Part shown: piece by piece, positions 43,201 through 50,287 of the stretch
How the letters are laid out: every line of letters starts with the position of its first letter
Position numbering within the stretch: the first letter of the stretch is position 1
Source: ZC4RG29 sp964521255
GTDB taxonomy: Bacteria > Bacteroidota > Bacteroidia > Cytophagales > Cyclobacteriaceae
Length of the DNA stretch: 64,000 nucleotides
NCBI GenBank assembly: GCA_964521255.1
Contig: CAZFRM010000014.1
Coordinates: 85,772 to 149,771 of the forward strand
Reading direction: 5' to 3'
The notes under the pieces: model-generated
Seen by the model: only the letters and a program-made list of their open reading frames with translations
Told to the model about the DNA's origin: nothing
Databases searched by the model: none
Position numbers and translations under genes: made by a program

Positions 43201-43285
43201 CACACCGCTCAGCTTCCTGGAAAAGCCGCTCGATAGAGAGCGTTCCATATTTAAAGCTGAATGCGGTGTGGCAGTTGAGGAACAT
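40214..43285 (-). CDS. DNA polymerase III alpha-type subunit, DnaE2/ImuC-like error-prone polymerase
   Basis: A 1023-residue C-family polymerase. N-terminal PHP domain (1-200), in which the usual HxH start is degenerate (NCHTAFSF), so the proofreading-type metal site is probably lost. Palm: FVGRGSGANSVVAYCLGITN, then PPDFDLDFSW with catalytic Asp373 and Asp375. Fingers: ISIHAGGVLIT; then PGVASSGMMRAYIERYH and GVMVYQEDVIKVA; C-terminal helix-hairpin-helix and OB-like part. The length suits the shorter DnaE2 class rather than replicative DnaE. RecQ is 3 bp upstream in the same operon, and DinB is the next major gene. Translesion synthesis is the likely role. Confidence 0.85.
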   Translation of the reverse strand: MFLNCHTAFSFKYGTLSIERLFQEAERCGVHKLVLTEINNTSSYIEMLRICEENAPVLCNLDDPERKALTKYEKKSYALEIAVGVEFRKEDNELLYIAIARNNDGFEKINTFLSHINLTDKKIPFPAPGFDDENVFIIYPFEKIEPEKLRLHEYIGIRIQQRTKFSVYKQRHEFRNKFVILHPVTVANKIDYNIHRLLRAIDQNTLLSKLPEHQQADKNESMMPEHELESFFEQYPELIENTKYILDNSSLTIPLETDKNKKCITGSEESDWTLLVSEARKGLKYRYDENSIDLKERFEKELRIIREKKFCAYFLIAFDLVQFAKQRGFDFVGRGSGANSVVAYCLGITNVDPIELDLYFERFLNPERSSPPDFDLDFSWDNRDEIYNYIFEKYDKNHVCLLGTHVTYQKRSVLRELGKVFGLPKDEIDAIVEEPDRNRNRDHITELIFKYADYMKDLPSNISIHAGGVLITEKPIYAYTAVELPPKGYPVSQFEMHSAEDMGIFKFDILSQRGLGHLKETVKHVKRNKGIDVDIHRFKDFTKDEKVKDLLRNSKAMGCFYVESPAMRMLLGKLKCEDYLTLVAASSIIRPGVASSGMMRAYIERYHIVKNGGTYESIHQKMDELMKDTFGVMVYQEDVIKVAHGFAKLSLSQADVLRRGMSGKYRSREEFQRVKDQFFKNCDEIGYKPAITNRVWYEIESFGGYSFAKGHSASYAVESYQSLYLKAHYPLEFMVGVINNFGGFYKTEFYFHEARMNGAKIQSPCVNRSEYLTTIYDDHIYIGFIHLKSLETKVAKQIAVERELNGPFKSLDNFLRRVELGLEQIRILIRMGSFRFTGKSKQRLLWEALLYFSNAKARSRTTTDLFETEPKEYPLPILQRNSVEDSFDEIELLGFPLCDPFILVDTKNYGDTSAKELLHKINRHVNILGYLITTKNTSTKNSQSMHFGTFYDQHGEVFDTVHFPDSSRKFPFRGRGFYFIKGKVVEDFGVSMIEVEWMDKVPFVNKKELPVEEMVAEQKAEIH

Positions 43286-43288
43286 GAT

Positions 43289-45469
43289 TTAAGTGTTGAG
43301 GTGTTGGTGTATGGAGGTGTTGATGTTTGTTTGAGTTGAAAATTGGTTATGCGCGATCACCATCTTTATCTCTCCATAACTGTAATCATTGCCGAGTATA
43401 TTTTTTACAGGCGCTAAACCAATTGCATTTGCTTTTACAATAGCATCCTGAATCATCGCCATTCTATCCTGGGTAAGCGTTTTTTCGATTGGCAATTTGC
43501 CCGTGGATATGTAATAGGCAAGATGCTCTTCAATGGTACTGGGTTTCAATTCACGCAATTCTGCTATTCTGGAAATGGAATGTCCAAGATGAAACAACTC
43601 CAACGTTTGACGCTTTGTATCATTATCACGTTCGGGCCGTATTAATCGTTCGTGTCTAAGGGTCTTAAGATGAATGCGTGATTTCAAGTCATGTTCACGA
43701 CAATATTCAGCAATCACTTCCCAGAAATGTTTTCCATATTTTTCAATCTTCACTTCTCCGAAGCCGGATATTTTTCTGAATTCATCTTTGTTGTGTGGCA
43801 AATAACTGGCCAGCTCCATTAATGTAGCATCCGATACTACAATGTATGAGGGCACATTTTCAAGATTAGCCAACGCTCGTCGTGTTACTTTTAATTTTTG
43901 GAGAAGTTCTGTTTCGTAATGATGAGAAGTTGATTCCTGAACATCAACGTGTTCTTTTGTTTTAATGAGCATTACCTTCATCTCACCATCGAGCACAGGT
44001 TTACTTTTGTCTGAAAGTTTTAAAACGGGATACATGCCATCCGTTTTGATGAGGTAGCCTTGTTGAATGAGATCGGCAATAAAACCTTTCCATTCTTCTT
44101 TACTGTAATCAACACCAATGCCATAAGCAGAGAGTTGTTTATGTGCGTCAGTTATTTTTACACTATTGGATCCACGTAACACATCAATAACATAACCGGC
44201 ACCCATTTTTTCATTGAGATTCAACACGGCTGACAAAACTTTCTGAGCAATAGCTGTTGCGTCGAAAAGTTCAAGTCGTGTGAGGCACACGTCGCAATTT
44301 CCGCAGTAGTCGGGAGCAGTTTCGTCAAAATAGTTTAATAAATATTTTCTTCGGCAGGTTGCCAGTTCACCGTAGGAACTCATCTGATTTAATTTTTTGA
44401 GATAGATTTCCGTTTGCTCTGTATTACCTTCTATCTCAACAAACCGTTTCATTTTAGTCACATCACTATAAGAGTAGAAGAGGAGCGCTTCACTGTTCAA
44501 TCCATCTCTTCCGGCTCTTCCGGTTTCCTGGTAATAGCTTTCGATATTTTTTGGAAGATCCATGTGAACAACATAGCGCACATTGGACTTATCGATGCCC
44601 ATGCCGAAGGCAATAGTAGCTACGATGATCTTGGTTTCATCGCGAAGAAACATTTCCTGGTGCCTGGAGCGTTGGTCTCTTTCCATTCCTGCGTGGTATG
44701 CGAGTGCATGGAAACCTGCCTCGCTTAAATCTCTGGCCAGGTTTTCTGTAGAGATCCGTGACAAACAATAGACAACACCGGAATCATCTTTACGCTTTTC
44801 CAGAAAAGTGATGAGCTTGCTGAAACTATTATTTTTCGAATCGATAGTGTAGCGAATGTTGGGGCGATTGAAACTGGCAACAAAAGTATTGGGTTCTTTC
44901 AACTCCAGTTTTTCAACAATGTCTTTGCGTGTGAGACGATCAGCCGTTGCAGTCAATGCAATTACAGGAACATTTGGGAGAGCATGCTTCAATTGCGCCA
45001 GCATTAAATATTCCGGTCGGAAGTCGTGACCCCAATGGGATATGCAGTGAGCCTCATCAATAGCAATGAGACTGATATCAAAGGAAGTGATGGTTTTGAA
45101 GAATGTACTTCCTGGCCGTAATAATCTTTCAGGTGCAAGGTAAAGTAGCTTCAACTCCTTCTTCCTGACTTTGTCAAGAATGGATTCTTGTTCCCGGTAA
45201 GATTGCGTTGAATTTAAATAAGCCGCTTCAATACCATTTACACGCAAAGTATCCACCTGGTCTTTCATCAATGCGATGAGCGGTGAGATAACAAGTGTAA
45301 GGCCATCGAATAACAATGCCGGTATTTGATAACACAACGATTTACCTCCACCGGTAGGCATTAGTACAAAGGTGTCCTTCTTTTGAAGAACAGATTTAAT
45401 GATAGCCTCCTGCTCCATACGGAAAGAGGAATAGCCAAATTTTTCCTGAAGAATTTTTAAAGGATTCAT
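43289..45469 (-). CDS. recQ: ATP-dependent DNA helicase RecQ
   Basis: A 726-residue 3'-5' superfamily II helicase. Walker A MPTGGGKSLCYQIP (38-51), DEAH box IAIDEAHCISHWGHDFR, motif III ALTATADRLTRKDI, motif VI YYQETGRAGRDGL. A zinc-binding Cys cluster (CRRKYLLNYFDETAPDYCGNCDVC) and winged-helix RQC domain follow, then HRDC (YIVVSDATLMELASYLP) and a C-terminal HTH_40-like region. It unwinds DNA in recombination and fork repair. It forms an operon with the DnaE2-like polymerase, an unusual direct pairing of helicase and translesion polymerase. Confidence 0.95.
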   Translation of the reverse strand: MNPLKILQEKFGYSSFRMEQEAIIKSVLQKKDTFVLMPTGGGKSLCYQIPALLFDGLTLVISPLIALMKDQVDTLRVNGIEAAYLNSTQSYREQESILDKVRKKELKLLYLAPERLLRPGSTFFKTITSFDISLIAIDEAHCISHWGHDFRPEYLMLAQLKHALPNVPVIALTATADRLTRKDIVEKLELKEPNTFVASFNRPNIRYTIDSKNNSFSKLITFLEKRKDDSGVVYCLSRISTENLARDLSEAGFHALAYHAGMERDQRSRHQEMFLRDETKIIVATIAFGMGIDKSNVRYVVHMDLPKNIESYYQETGRAGRDGLNSEALLFYSYSDVTKMKRFVEIEGNTEQTEIYLKKLNQMSSYGELATCRRKYLLNYFDETAPDYCGNCDVCLTRLELFDATAIAQKVLSAVLNLNEKMGAGYVIDVLRGSNSVKITDAHKQLSAYGIGVDYSKEEWKGFIADLIQQGYLIKTDGMYPVLKLSDKSKPVLDGEMKVMLIKTKEHVDVQESTSHHYETELLQKLKVTRRALANLENVPSYIVVSDATLMELASYLPHNKDEFRKISGFGEVKIEKYGKHFWEVIAEYCREHDLKSRIHLKTLRHERLIRPERDNDTKRQTLELFHLGHSISRIAELRELKPSTIEEHLAYYISTGKLPIEKTLTQDRMAMIQDAIVKANAIGLAPVKNILGNDYSYGEIKMVIAHNQFSTQTNINTSIHQHLNT

Positions 45470-45520
45470 AGTAACGTTTTTGAGAGTTTTTTAATTAAGA
45501 GAGTTTTTTTGAAAGGTGTG

Positions 45521-45605
45521 ACCCCTAAATCCCCTAAAGGGGACTTGAATACAAGAGTCTGCTTAAGACACCTGCATTCAAGTCCCCTTTAGGGGATTTA
45601 GGGGT
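45521..45605. repeat. Perfect 30-bp inverted repeat, CCCCTAAAGGGG family, beside a DUF559 gene
   Basis: The left arm 45521-45550 (begins ACCCCTAAATCCCC, ends GGACTTGAAT) is exactly complementary to the right arm 45576-45605. The loop is 25 bp. The right arm covers the last 8 bp of the DUF559 gene. The same arm as at 1604-1673, extended by 4 bp. Confidence 0.92.
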
Positions 45606-45969
45606 AGGGTAGGTGCTTTTTTATCTCACCTAACACTTCTTCGATATGATATTTCACTTGATCATTTTTAAATCGAATTACGTTAACGCCAAGGAGATTT
45701 ATTTCATGGGTTCGGTTCTTATCGTTCTGCGCTTGATCCTCATTAGAATGATACTGTCCATCAATTTCAATAACAAGCTTCGCCTTGTGACAATAAAAAT
45801 CAGCAATGAAACTTCCGATGGGATGTTGCCTTCTGAATCGGTAATTACCTAGTTTCTTTTTTGAAAGATGTTTCCACAAAATGTTTTCCGACTCAGTCAT
45901 TCTAATTCGAAGCTGCTTGGCATTTTCGAAAGTTGACGCAGGGGCATCATAAAACATACTCATATTCAT
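45598..45969 (-). CDS. DUF559 protein, Vsr-like small endonuclease
   Basis: A 123-residue protein of the DUF559 family, related to very-short-patch-repair endonucleases. It has the early segment TESENILWKHLSKKKLGNYRFRRQ, the active-site run FIADFYCHKAKLVIEIDGQYH (Asp ... Glu-x-Asp) and the terminal LLGVNVIRFKNDQV strand. No cellular function has been established for the family. A direct pair of the same 26-bp repeat arm brackets it (45580-45605 and 45993-46018), and its stop codon lies in the repeat. It lies in the same orientation as recQ and dinB. The start at 45969 gives MNMSMFYD; the second Met is also possible. Confidence 0.85.
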   Translation of the reverse strand: MNMSMFYDAPASTFENAKQLRIRMTESENILWKHLSKKKLGNYRFRRQHPIGSFIADFYCHKAKLVIEIDGQYHSNEDQAQNDKNRTHEINLLGVNVIRFKNDQVKYHIEEVLGEIKKHLPYP

Positions 45970-45992
45970 GTTGTTTAAAACTATTTTGCATT

Positions 45993-46018
45993 AAGTCCCC
46001 TTTAGGGGATTTAGGGGT
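45993..46018. repeat. Single 26-bp arm of the CCCCTAAAGGGG family
   Basis: AAGTCCCCTTTAGGGG followed by ATTTAGGGGT, identical to the right arms at 1648-1673, 45580-45605 and 47396-47421. Its last T is the first base of the complement of the neighbouring stop codon (TGA read as TCA), so it abuts the 2'-5' RNA ligase gene end exactly. Confidence 0.92.
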
Positions 46019-46560
46019 CAGGGGTTACCACCAAACTCAATATCCTTATAGTGCACCCACCTCTTTTCAAATCTTGCGAGCACAGTTATTCTGTCGCAAG
46101 TAAAATGCTGACTATAATGTAAACTTTTCAGGTAAGGCCAACATTTTAAAAAGTCTTCGTCAGAAAGATTCTTTGCAATGGTGACATGCGGCGTGAAGTC
46201 AACATTTTCTTTTACTGTTTTCTCAAATATTTCCCGGATGGGATACTTGTTTACAATATCCATGTAAATGGTACGCTTTGATCCATTGTAAAAAACACTG
46301 AAATCTTTCAGGAAAACATTGAAGGGCTTGAAGTGTGCAGCTTTTGATTCTACAAAACGTATGATATCATCAGTATGTTGATCATCGTATTTGAAAAGTG
46401 ATATATGTGCTTTTGAAAATCGATCATCGAATTTATGACCGATCAAGTATTGTACGTCATCTTTGAGTACAGACACATCGCTCATAATATGCGGAGGAGG
46501 AGCAATGATGAAGAAAAGTTCTTGTACAGATTGCCGGAGGTTAATTGTTGATGGTTTCAT
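46018..46560 (-). CDS. 2'-5' RNA ligase family protein (2H phosphoesterase)
   Basis: A 180-residue 2H-superfamily protein. The two signature motifs are KAHISLFKY (HxS) and PHVTIAKN (HxT), about 80 residues apart, which form the active site for 2',3'-cyclic phosphate or 2'-5' bond chemistry. The natural substrate is unknown. It starts at ATG 46560 (MKPSTINLRQ) and ends on the last base of a 26-bp repeat. It lies between two DUF559 genes on the same strand. Confidence 0.87.
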   Translation of the reverse strand: MKPSTINLRQSVQELFFIIAPPPHIMSDVSVLKDDVQYLIGHKFDDRFSKAHISLFKYDDQHTDDIIRFVESKAAHFKPFNVFLKDFSVFYNGSKRTIYMDIVNKYPIREIFEKTVKENVDFTPHVTIAKNLSDEDFLKCWPYLKSLHYSQHFTCDRITVLARFEKRWVHYKDIEFGGNP

Positions 46561-46610
46561 ATGTGTATTGTTTTAAATTTTCTATGTATTGCTTTTGGTG
46601 GAAGAGTGCG

Positions 46611-46679
46611 ACAACCCCGCCATCGCTTAAGCTCACGCCCCCCTTTATTAAGGGGGATTTGTGTGAGGTGTGGGTGAGG
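46611..46679. repeat. CCCCCCTTTATTAAGG family repeat, copy A
   Basis: ACAACCCCGCCATCGC at the outer edge, then CGCCCCCCTTTATTAAGG and GGATTTGTGTG. Copies B (inverted, 46804-46873) and C (47287-47356) share both blocks; only the middle differs. Together they surround the second DUF559 gene. Confidence 0.85.
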
Positions 46680-46763
46680 AGTGTGATGGTGTGATGGCCT
46701 ATCCTATGTGTGTAGCTTGAATATAGTTTTGTCTACTTGTGCATTACTCCTTGTTTTTATTAC

Positions 46764-47255
46764 TCAATAAACTTTTTTATCAAACTTCATCTTCGAGTAT
46801 TTATCACACCCTTCACTCACTCCCAATTCCCCCTTAATAAAGGGGGGCGCAGGATGTGTGTCGGCGGGGTTGTCAACCGCACGCTCAATCGATCTAGTCC
46901 TTTCAAACTCTTCGATGCAGTATTGTATAGTCGCCAATACTTTATTCATCTCCATCTTCACATCCATGTCGTCAATGCGAAGTACATTTAATCCCAATGC
47001 TTCTAACTTTTTCTGACGTTGCAGGTCATATTCAGCTTTACCATGATGACTGCTTCCGTCAACTTCAATGATGAGTTTGAGCTTGCTGCAAAAAAAATCT
47101 ACTATATAATTTTCAATCGGTTTTTGTCTCATGAACTGGTAGCCCATCATTTGACGAGCTTTGAGTTTATTCCACAACAACACTTCCGATAGTGTACTTT
47201 TGTTTCGGAGGTTGCGCGAGTATGGTTTTAGTTTTGATTGGTAGTATATTTTCAT
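46764..47255 (-). CDS. DUF559 protein, Vsr-like small endonuclease, second copy
   Basis: A 163-residue DUF559 protein: LRNKSTLSEVLLWNKLKARQ, the active-site run YIVDFFCSKLKLIIEVDGSSH and LEALGLNVLRIDDMDV. It is clearly homologous to, but diverged from, the copy at 45598-45969. The family body ends near residue 125 (QYCIEEFERTRS); the rest (APPFIKGELG and on) is translated from an inverted copy of the CCCCCCTTTATTAAGG repeat and is probably accidental. Repeats of that family lie on both sides, in opposite orientation. Confidence 0.83.
   Translation of the reverse strand: MKIYYQSKLKPYSRNLRNKSTLSEVLLWNKLKARQMMGYQFMRQKPIENYIVDFFCSKLKLIIEVDGSSHHGKAEYDLQRQKKLEALGLNVLRIDDMDVKMEMNKVLATIQYCIEEFERTRSIERAVDNPADTHPAPPFIKGELGVSEGCDKYSKMKFDKKVY
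46804..46873. repeat. CCCCCCTTTATTAAGG family repeat, copy B, inverted
   Basis: Reads CCCCCTTAATAAAGGGGGGCG and ends GGCGGGGTTGT on the plus strand, the complement of copies A and C. It overlaps the 3' end of the second DUF559 gene. Confidence 0.85.
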
Positions 47256-47286
47256 AGTAGTAAAAGTTTTGTAAAAGAGTAGCGTG

Positions 47287-47356
47287 ACAACCCCGCCATC
47301 GCGCTGGTCCGGCGCCCCCCTTTATTAAGGAGGATTTGTGTGGGTGTGAGTGAAGA
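47287..47356. repeat. CCCCCCTTTATTAAGG family repeat, copy C
   Basis: ACAACCCCGCCATCGC, then GGCGCCCCCCTTTATTAAGG and AGGATTTGTGTG. It lies 32 bp upstream of the second DUF559 start codon and forms an inverted pair with copy B around the gene. Confidence 0.85.
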
Positions 47357-47395
47357 GAGTGTGGCTTTATAAACAAAAAGTGAAAACATAATCTC

Positions 47396-47421
47396 AAGTC
47401 CCCTTTAGGGGATTTAGGGGT
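47396..47421. repeat. Single 26-bp arm of the CCCCTAAAGGGG family
   Basis: Identical to the arm at 45993-46018. Its last T again begins the TCA complement of a stop codon, that of dinB (47421-47423). Confidence 0.92.
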
Positions 47422-48614
47422 CACCTCAAATTTCCTTTAAACATATTCATCTCCATTCTCACTCTTCTGGCTACACCTAATGTAGTGGCGCGCACAAGCT
47501 TCTCGACACCGTGCTTGTGTTTGATATGATCAATAGCTTCGTACAAATTGATTGACTCTGCGGTGTCATCGAATAAACTGATTTGATAATTGCCATGCAC
47601 CAGACTGCTCAACCGAACACCTACCAGACGAATTAACATTCTTCGGTTATAAAGTTTGTCGAATAGTTCAGATACGGTGCGCAGGATCACATGATCAGAA
47701 GAGGTATAAGGAATATGAATTTGTTTTGTTTCCGTATCGAAGTTGGCGTAGCGTATTTTCACCGTGATGCATGACGTCAACTTTTTCTGTTCGCGAAGCT
47801 GAAAGGCAACTTTTTCAACCATGGAGATGAGCACCGACTTCAATCGCTTTACATTGATGGTATCTTCTTCAAAAGTACATTCTGTTGAAATTGACTTTTG
47901 TTCACTGTAAGGAACTACGGGTGAATCATCAATGCCATTCGCTTTATTCCACAGTGAAATTCCATTTTTGCCAAAAGCGCTGATGAGAAAGTTCAACGGC
48001 ATCTCTCGTAGGGTTGACACCGTACGTACGCCCATATCATATAAGAAGGAAGACGTTTGCTTTCCTATCATCGGAATTTTTTCTACAGCTAAAGGAGCGA
48101 GAAATTCTTTCTCCGTTCCCGCGGGAATATGTTTCTCTGCTTTCGGTTTAAATTCCGCTGTGGCAACTTTTGAAACAAGTTTGTTCACTGACATTCCTAA
48201 CGAAATAGGAAGTTTACTTTCCTTCAAAATTTTCTTTTGTAACTCTAAGGCCCATTTAAAGGCGCCGAAAAATTTATCCATTCCGCTGGCGTCAATGTAA
48301 AATTCATCGACCGATGCTTTCTCAAACATGGGCGCGGAGTCAGCAATGATATCAGTAACCTGGTGAGAAGCCATACTGTACGCTTCCATATCCCCCGAAA
48401 TAACTTTGGCTTCGGGACAAAGTTGAAGTGCCAAATACATAGGCATGGCAGAGTGAACTCCGAAGCGGCGGGCTTCGTAACTACAAGCCGCCACTACACC
48501 TCTGCGGCTGCTTCCTCCTATAATTAAAGGTTTGCCGATAAGTTTGGTGTTTCGCTGGCATTCTACGGCGACAAAAAACGCATCCAGATCCAGGTGTATA
48601 ATGTTCCGATCCAT
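47421..48614 (-). CDS. dinB: DNA polymerase IV, Y-family translesion polymerase
   Basis: A 397-residue Y-family polymerase that bypasses DNA lesions. Metal-binding IIHLDLDAFFVAVE (Asp8, Asp10) and KASVDEFYIDAS; fingers motif SYEARRFGVHSAMP; helix-hairpin-helix EKIPMIGKQTSSFLYDMG; and QISLFDD near the C-terminus, a fit to the sliding-clamp-binding pentapeptide. The frame starts at ATG 48614. Upstream lie two 21-bp palindromes that may be operators of a LexA-like repressor. It belongs to a cluster with RecQ and a DnaE2-like polymerase. Confidence 0.94.
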   Translation of the reverse strand: MDRNIIHLDLDAFFVAVECQRNTKLIGKPLIIGGSSRRGVVAACSYEARRFGVHSAMPMYLALQLCPEAKVISGDMEAYSMASHQVTDIIADSAPMFEKASVDEFYIDASGMDKFFGAFKWALELQKKILKESKLPISLGMSVNKLVSKVATAEFKPKAEKHIPAGTEKEFLAPLAVEKIPMIGKQTSSFLYDMGVRTVSTLREMPLNFLISAFGKNGISLWNKANGIDDSPVVPYSEQKSISTECTFEEDTINVKRLKSVLISMVEKVAFQLREQKKLTSCITVKIRYANFDTETKQIHIPYTSSDHVILRTVSELFDKLYNRRMLIRLVGVRLSSLVHGNYQISLFDDTAESINLYEAIDHIKHKHGVEKLVRATTLGVARRVRMEMNMFKGNLR

Positions 48615-48622
48615 GATGCTAA

Positions 48623-48676
48623 TTAACTAAAAAAATTAGTTAAATGTTTTTATTATTAACTAAATATTTTAGTTTT
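48623..48676. promoter_or_regulatory. Tandem 21-bp palindromes upstream of dinB, candidate repressor operators
   Basis: TTAACTAA-N5-TTAGTTAA at 48623-48643 and TTAACTAA-N5-TTAGTTTT at 48656-48676. The first is a perfect 8+8 palindrome, the second has two changes in its outer right half. Centres are 33 bp apart (about three turns). The near site lies 8 bp from the dinB start codon. The best candidate binder in the window is the XRE-S24 protein at 49462. Confidence 0.7.
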
Positions 48677-48725
48677 GTCCTGTTGTTTAGCCATAGCGAC
48701 ACTCTTTAGCTGTGTGGAGGTGTTG

Positions 48726-48744
48726 TCCGAAGGACTCCTTCGGA
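48726..48744. terminator. Short perfect hairpin TCCGAAGGA-C-TCCTTCGGA
   Basis: Two 9-bp arms around a single base. No poly-T tract follows on either strand, so terminator function is unsure. A related GC hairpin pair (CTCCGAAGGAG, GTCCATTCGGAC) lies at 51624-51653. Confidence 0.4.
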
Positions 48745-48892
48745 GAGGACCTGTGTATTGTTTTTGTGCGACACCTGGTTCTGTATTCACTTCTCACAGC
48801 GACAAGGGGCAATTCATTTGAACTACGGATTGTTGAATTCCATTTCAGACCTTTGGTATAGCCCGAAAAAGAACCATCAAAATATTGAACCC

Positions 48893-49318
48893 ATGAAACA
48901 ACTCATCCATTTCCTTACCGTTGGCGTTCACGATCTTGACAAGATGAAAACCTGGTACAAACAAAAAATCAGCTGGGAAACTTTAAAAGATGAAAATGGA
49001 ATTGTCTTTTTCAAACTCAATGGTTTTATCTTCGCGCTTTTTTCGGCAGATGAACTGGCCAAAGATATAGGTGTGCCTGGGGATGGAAATGGTTTTAAGA
49101 AATTCTCTCTGGCTATTAATTTTAATTCTGAAAAAGAAGTGGATGATGCAGTTGCTGATTTGAAGAAGCAAGGTGTAAAAATTATCAAAGAACCTCAGAA
49201 AGTTTTTTGGGGAGGCTATCATGCCTACATCACCGATGCGGAAGATAATTATTGGGAGTTGGCATACAATCCTTTTTTGAAATTTGATAAAGATGGAAAT
49301 GTGGCTTCGCATGAATAG
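48893..49318 (+). CDS. VOC-family (glyoxalase/bleomycin resistance-like) protein
   Basis: A 141-residue vicinal-oxygen-chelate protein with two beta-alpha-beta-beta-beta modules: MKQLIHFLTVGVHDLDKMKTWY, GIVFFKLNGFIFALF, VDDAVADLKKQGVKIIKEPQ and HAYITDAEDNYWELAYNP. The last motif carries the metal-site Glu. Enzymes of this fold include glyoxalase I, dioxygenases and antibiotic-binding proteins; the substrate is unknown. I start at ATG 48893; the open frame reaches 48758 but that part reads through a hairpin and has no family support. Confidence 0.88.
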   Translation: MKQLIHFLTVGVHDLDKMKTWYKQKISWETLKDENGIVFFKLNGFIFALFSADELAKDIGVPGDGNGFKKFSLAINFNSEKEVDDAVADLKKQGVKIIKEPQKVFWGGYHAYITDAEDNYWELAYNPFLKFDKDGNVASHE

Positions 49319-49426
49319 TAGAAAAAGTCGGAAAAGTCCGGAAGCAGTGACCTTGCATTTTGAAGCTGATTCCATTCGAATCATAATACTTTCAGGCTTT
49401 GATCATCACTTTCGAACATTAAATTC

Positions 49427-49450
49427 GTACCTCGTAAATTGTACCTCGTA
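49427..49450. repeat. Direct repeat GTACCTCGTA in front of the XRE-S24 gene
   Basis: GTACCTCGTA at 49427-49436 and again at 49441-49450, 14 bp apart, 12 bp upstream of the start codon. It could be an operator, but such CGTA-rich tracts are also common filler in these genomes. Confidence 0.35.
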
Positions 49451-49461
49451 CTTATACATTT

Positions 49462-50244
49462 ATGCTCATCAACAAAAACCTAAAATTCCTTCGCACCCGT
49501 CAGGGGCTAACGCAAAAACAGTTTGCTGAAAAACTTGGATTGAAGCAGTCTGTGATTGGAGCTTATGAAGAGGAACGCGCTACTCCACCTATTGCTTGTC
49601 TGTTGGATATTTCTGAAACGTTCAAAGTTAGCCTGGATACACTTACGCGACAAGACCTGAGTAAAGTATCGGATAAGGAATGGAAGGCTCAACAATTTTC
49701 GAGAGGCAAAGATGTATTATCCATTACTGTCGATAAAGAAGGAAATGAAAATGTTGAGCTTGTATCACAAAAAGCTTCTGCCGGATACCTCAACGGTTAT
49801 CATGATCCTGAATTTGTTGCCGAATTGCCAAAGATCAGTTTACCCGTATTACCACGCAACGCTACTTATCGTGCTTTTGAAATTAAAGGTGACTCTATGC
49901 TGCCGGTTCAACCCGGCTCAATTGTATTTGGTGAATACATAGAAAATGTAACCAGCATTAAAAACGGAAAACTTTACATTCTTGTAACCAAAGATGAAGG
50001 CATTGTTTTTAAGCGCGTATTTGCTGATTCGGATAACGATAAATTTCTTCTTGTATCGGACAATCGACAGTACTCTCCGTATGCGGTTGACATGAAGGAT
50101 GTATTGGAGGTATGGAATGCGAAAGCATTTTTCTCAACAAAGTTTCCTGAGATTGAAGAAGGTACTCGCGCTATTTCATTGGATAACCTGGCAATGACCA
50201 TTCTATCGCTTCAAGCGGAAATTAAAAAACTAAAAAAGAAATGA
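49462..50244 (+). CDS. LexA-like repressor: XRE helix-turn-helix with S24 autopeptidase domain
   Basis: A 260-residue regulator. Residues 8-62 are an XRE HTH (LRTRQGLTQKQFAEKLGLKQ, YEEERATPP). Residues about 100-230 are an S24/LexA peptidase: candidate self-cleavage site Ala107-Gly108 in QKASAGYLNG, catalytic Ser145 in IKGDSMLPVQPGS and Lys185-region IVFKRVF. A C-terminal coiled segment ends LQAEIKKLKKK. Proteins of this build repress SOS-type genes and self-cleave on RecA activation. It is divergent from and about 850 bp from dinB, the likely target. Confidence 0.9.
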   Translation: MLINKNLKFLRTRQGLTQKQFAEKLGLKQSVIGAYEEERATPPIACLLDISETFKVSLDTLTRQDLSKVSDKEWKAQQFSRGKDVLSITVDKEGNENVELVSQKASAGYLNGYHDPEFVAELPKISLPVLPRNATYRAFEIKGDSMLPVQPGSIVFGEYIENVTSIKNGKLYILVTKDEGIVFKRVFADSDNDKFLLVSDNRQYSPYAVDMKDVLEVWNAKAFFSTKFPEIEEGTRAISLDNLAMTILSLQAEIKKLKKK

Positions 50245-50287
50245 GTTGGCTGTTTGTTATAGTGTGCCGGTCTTGTACCGGCTTTCT

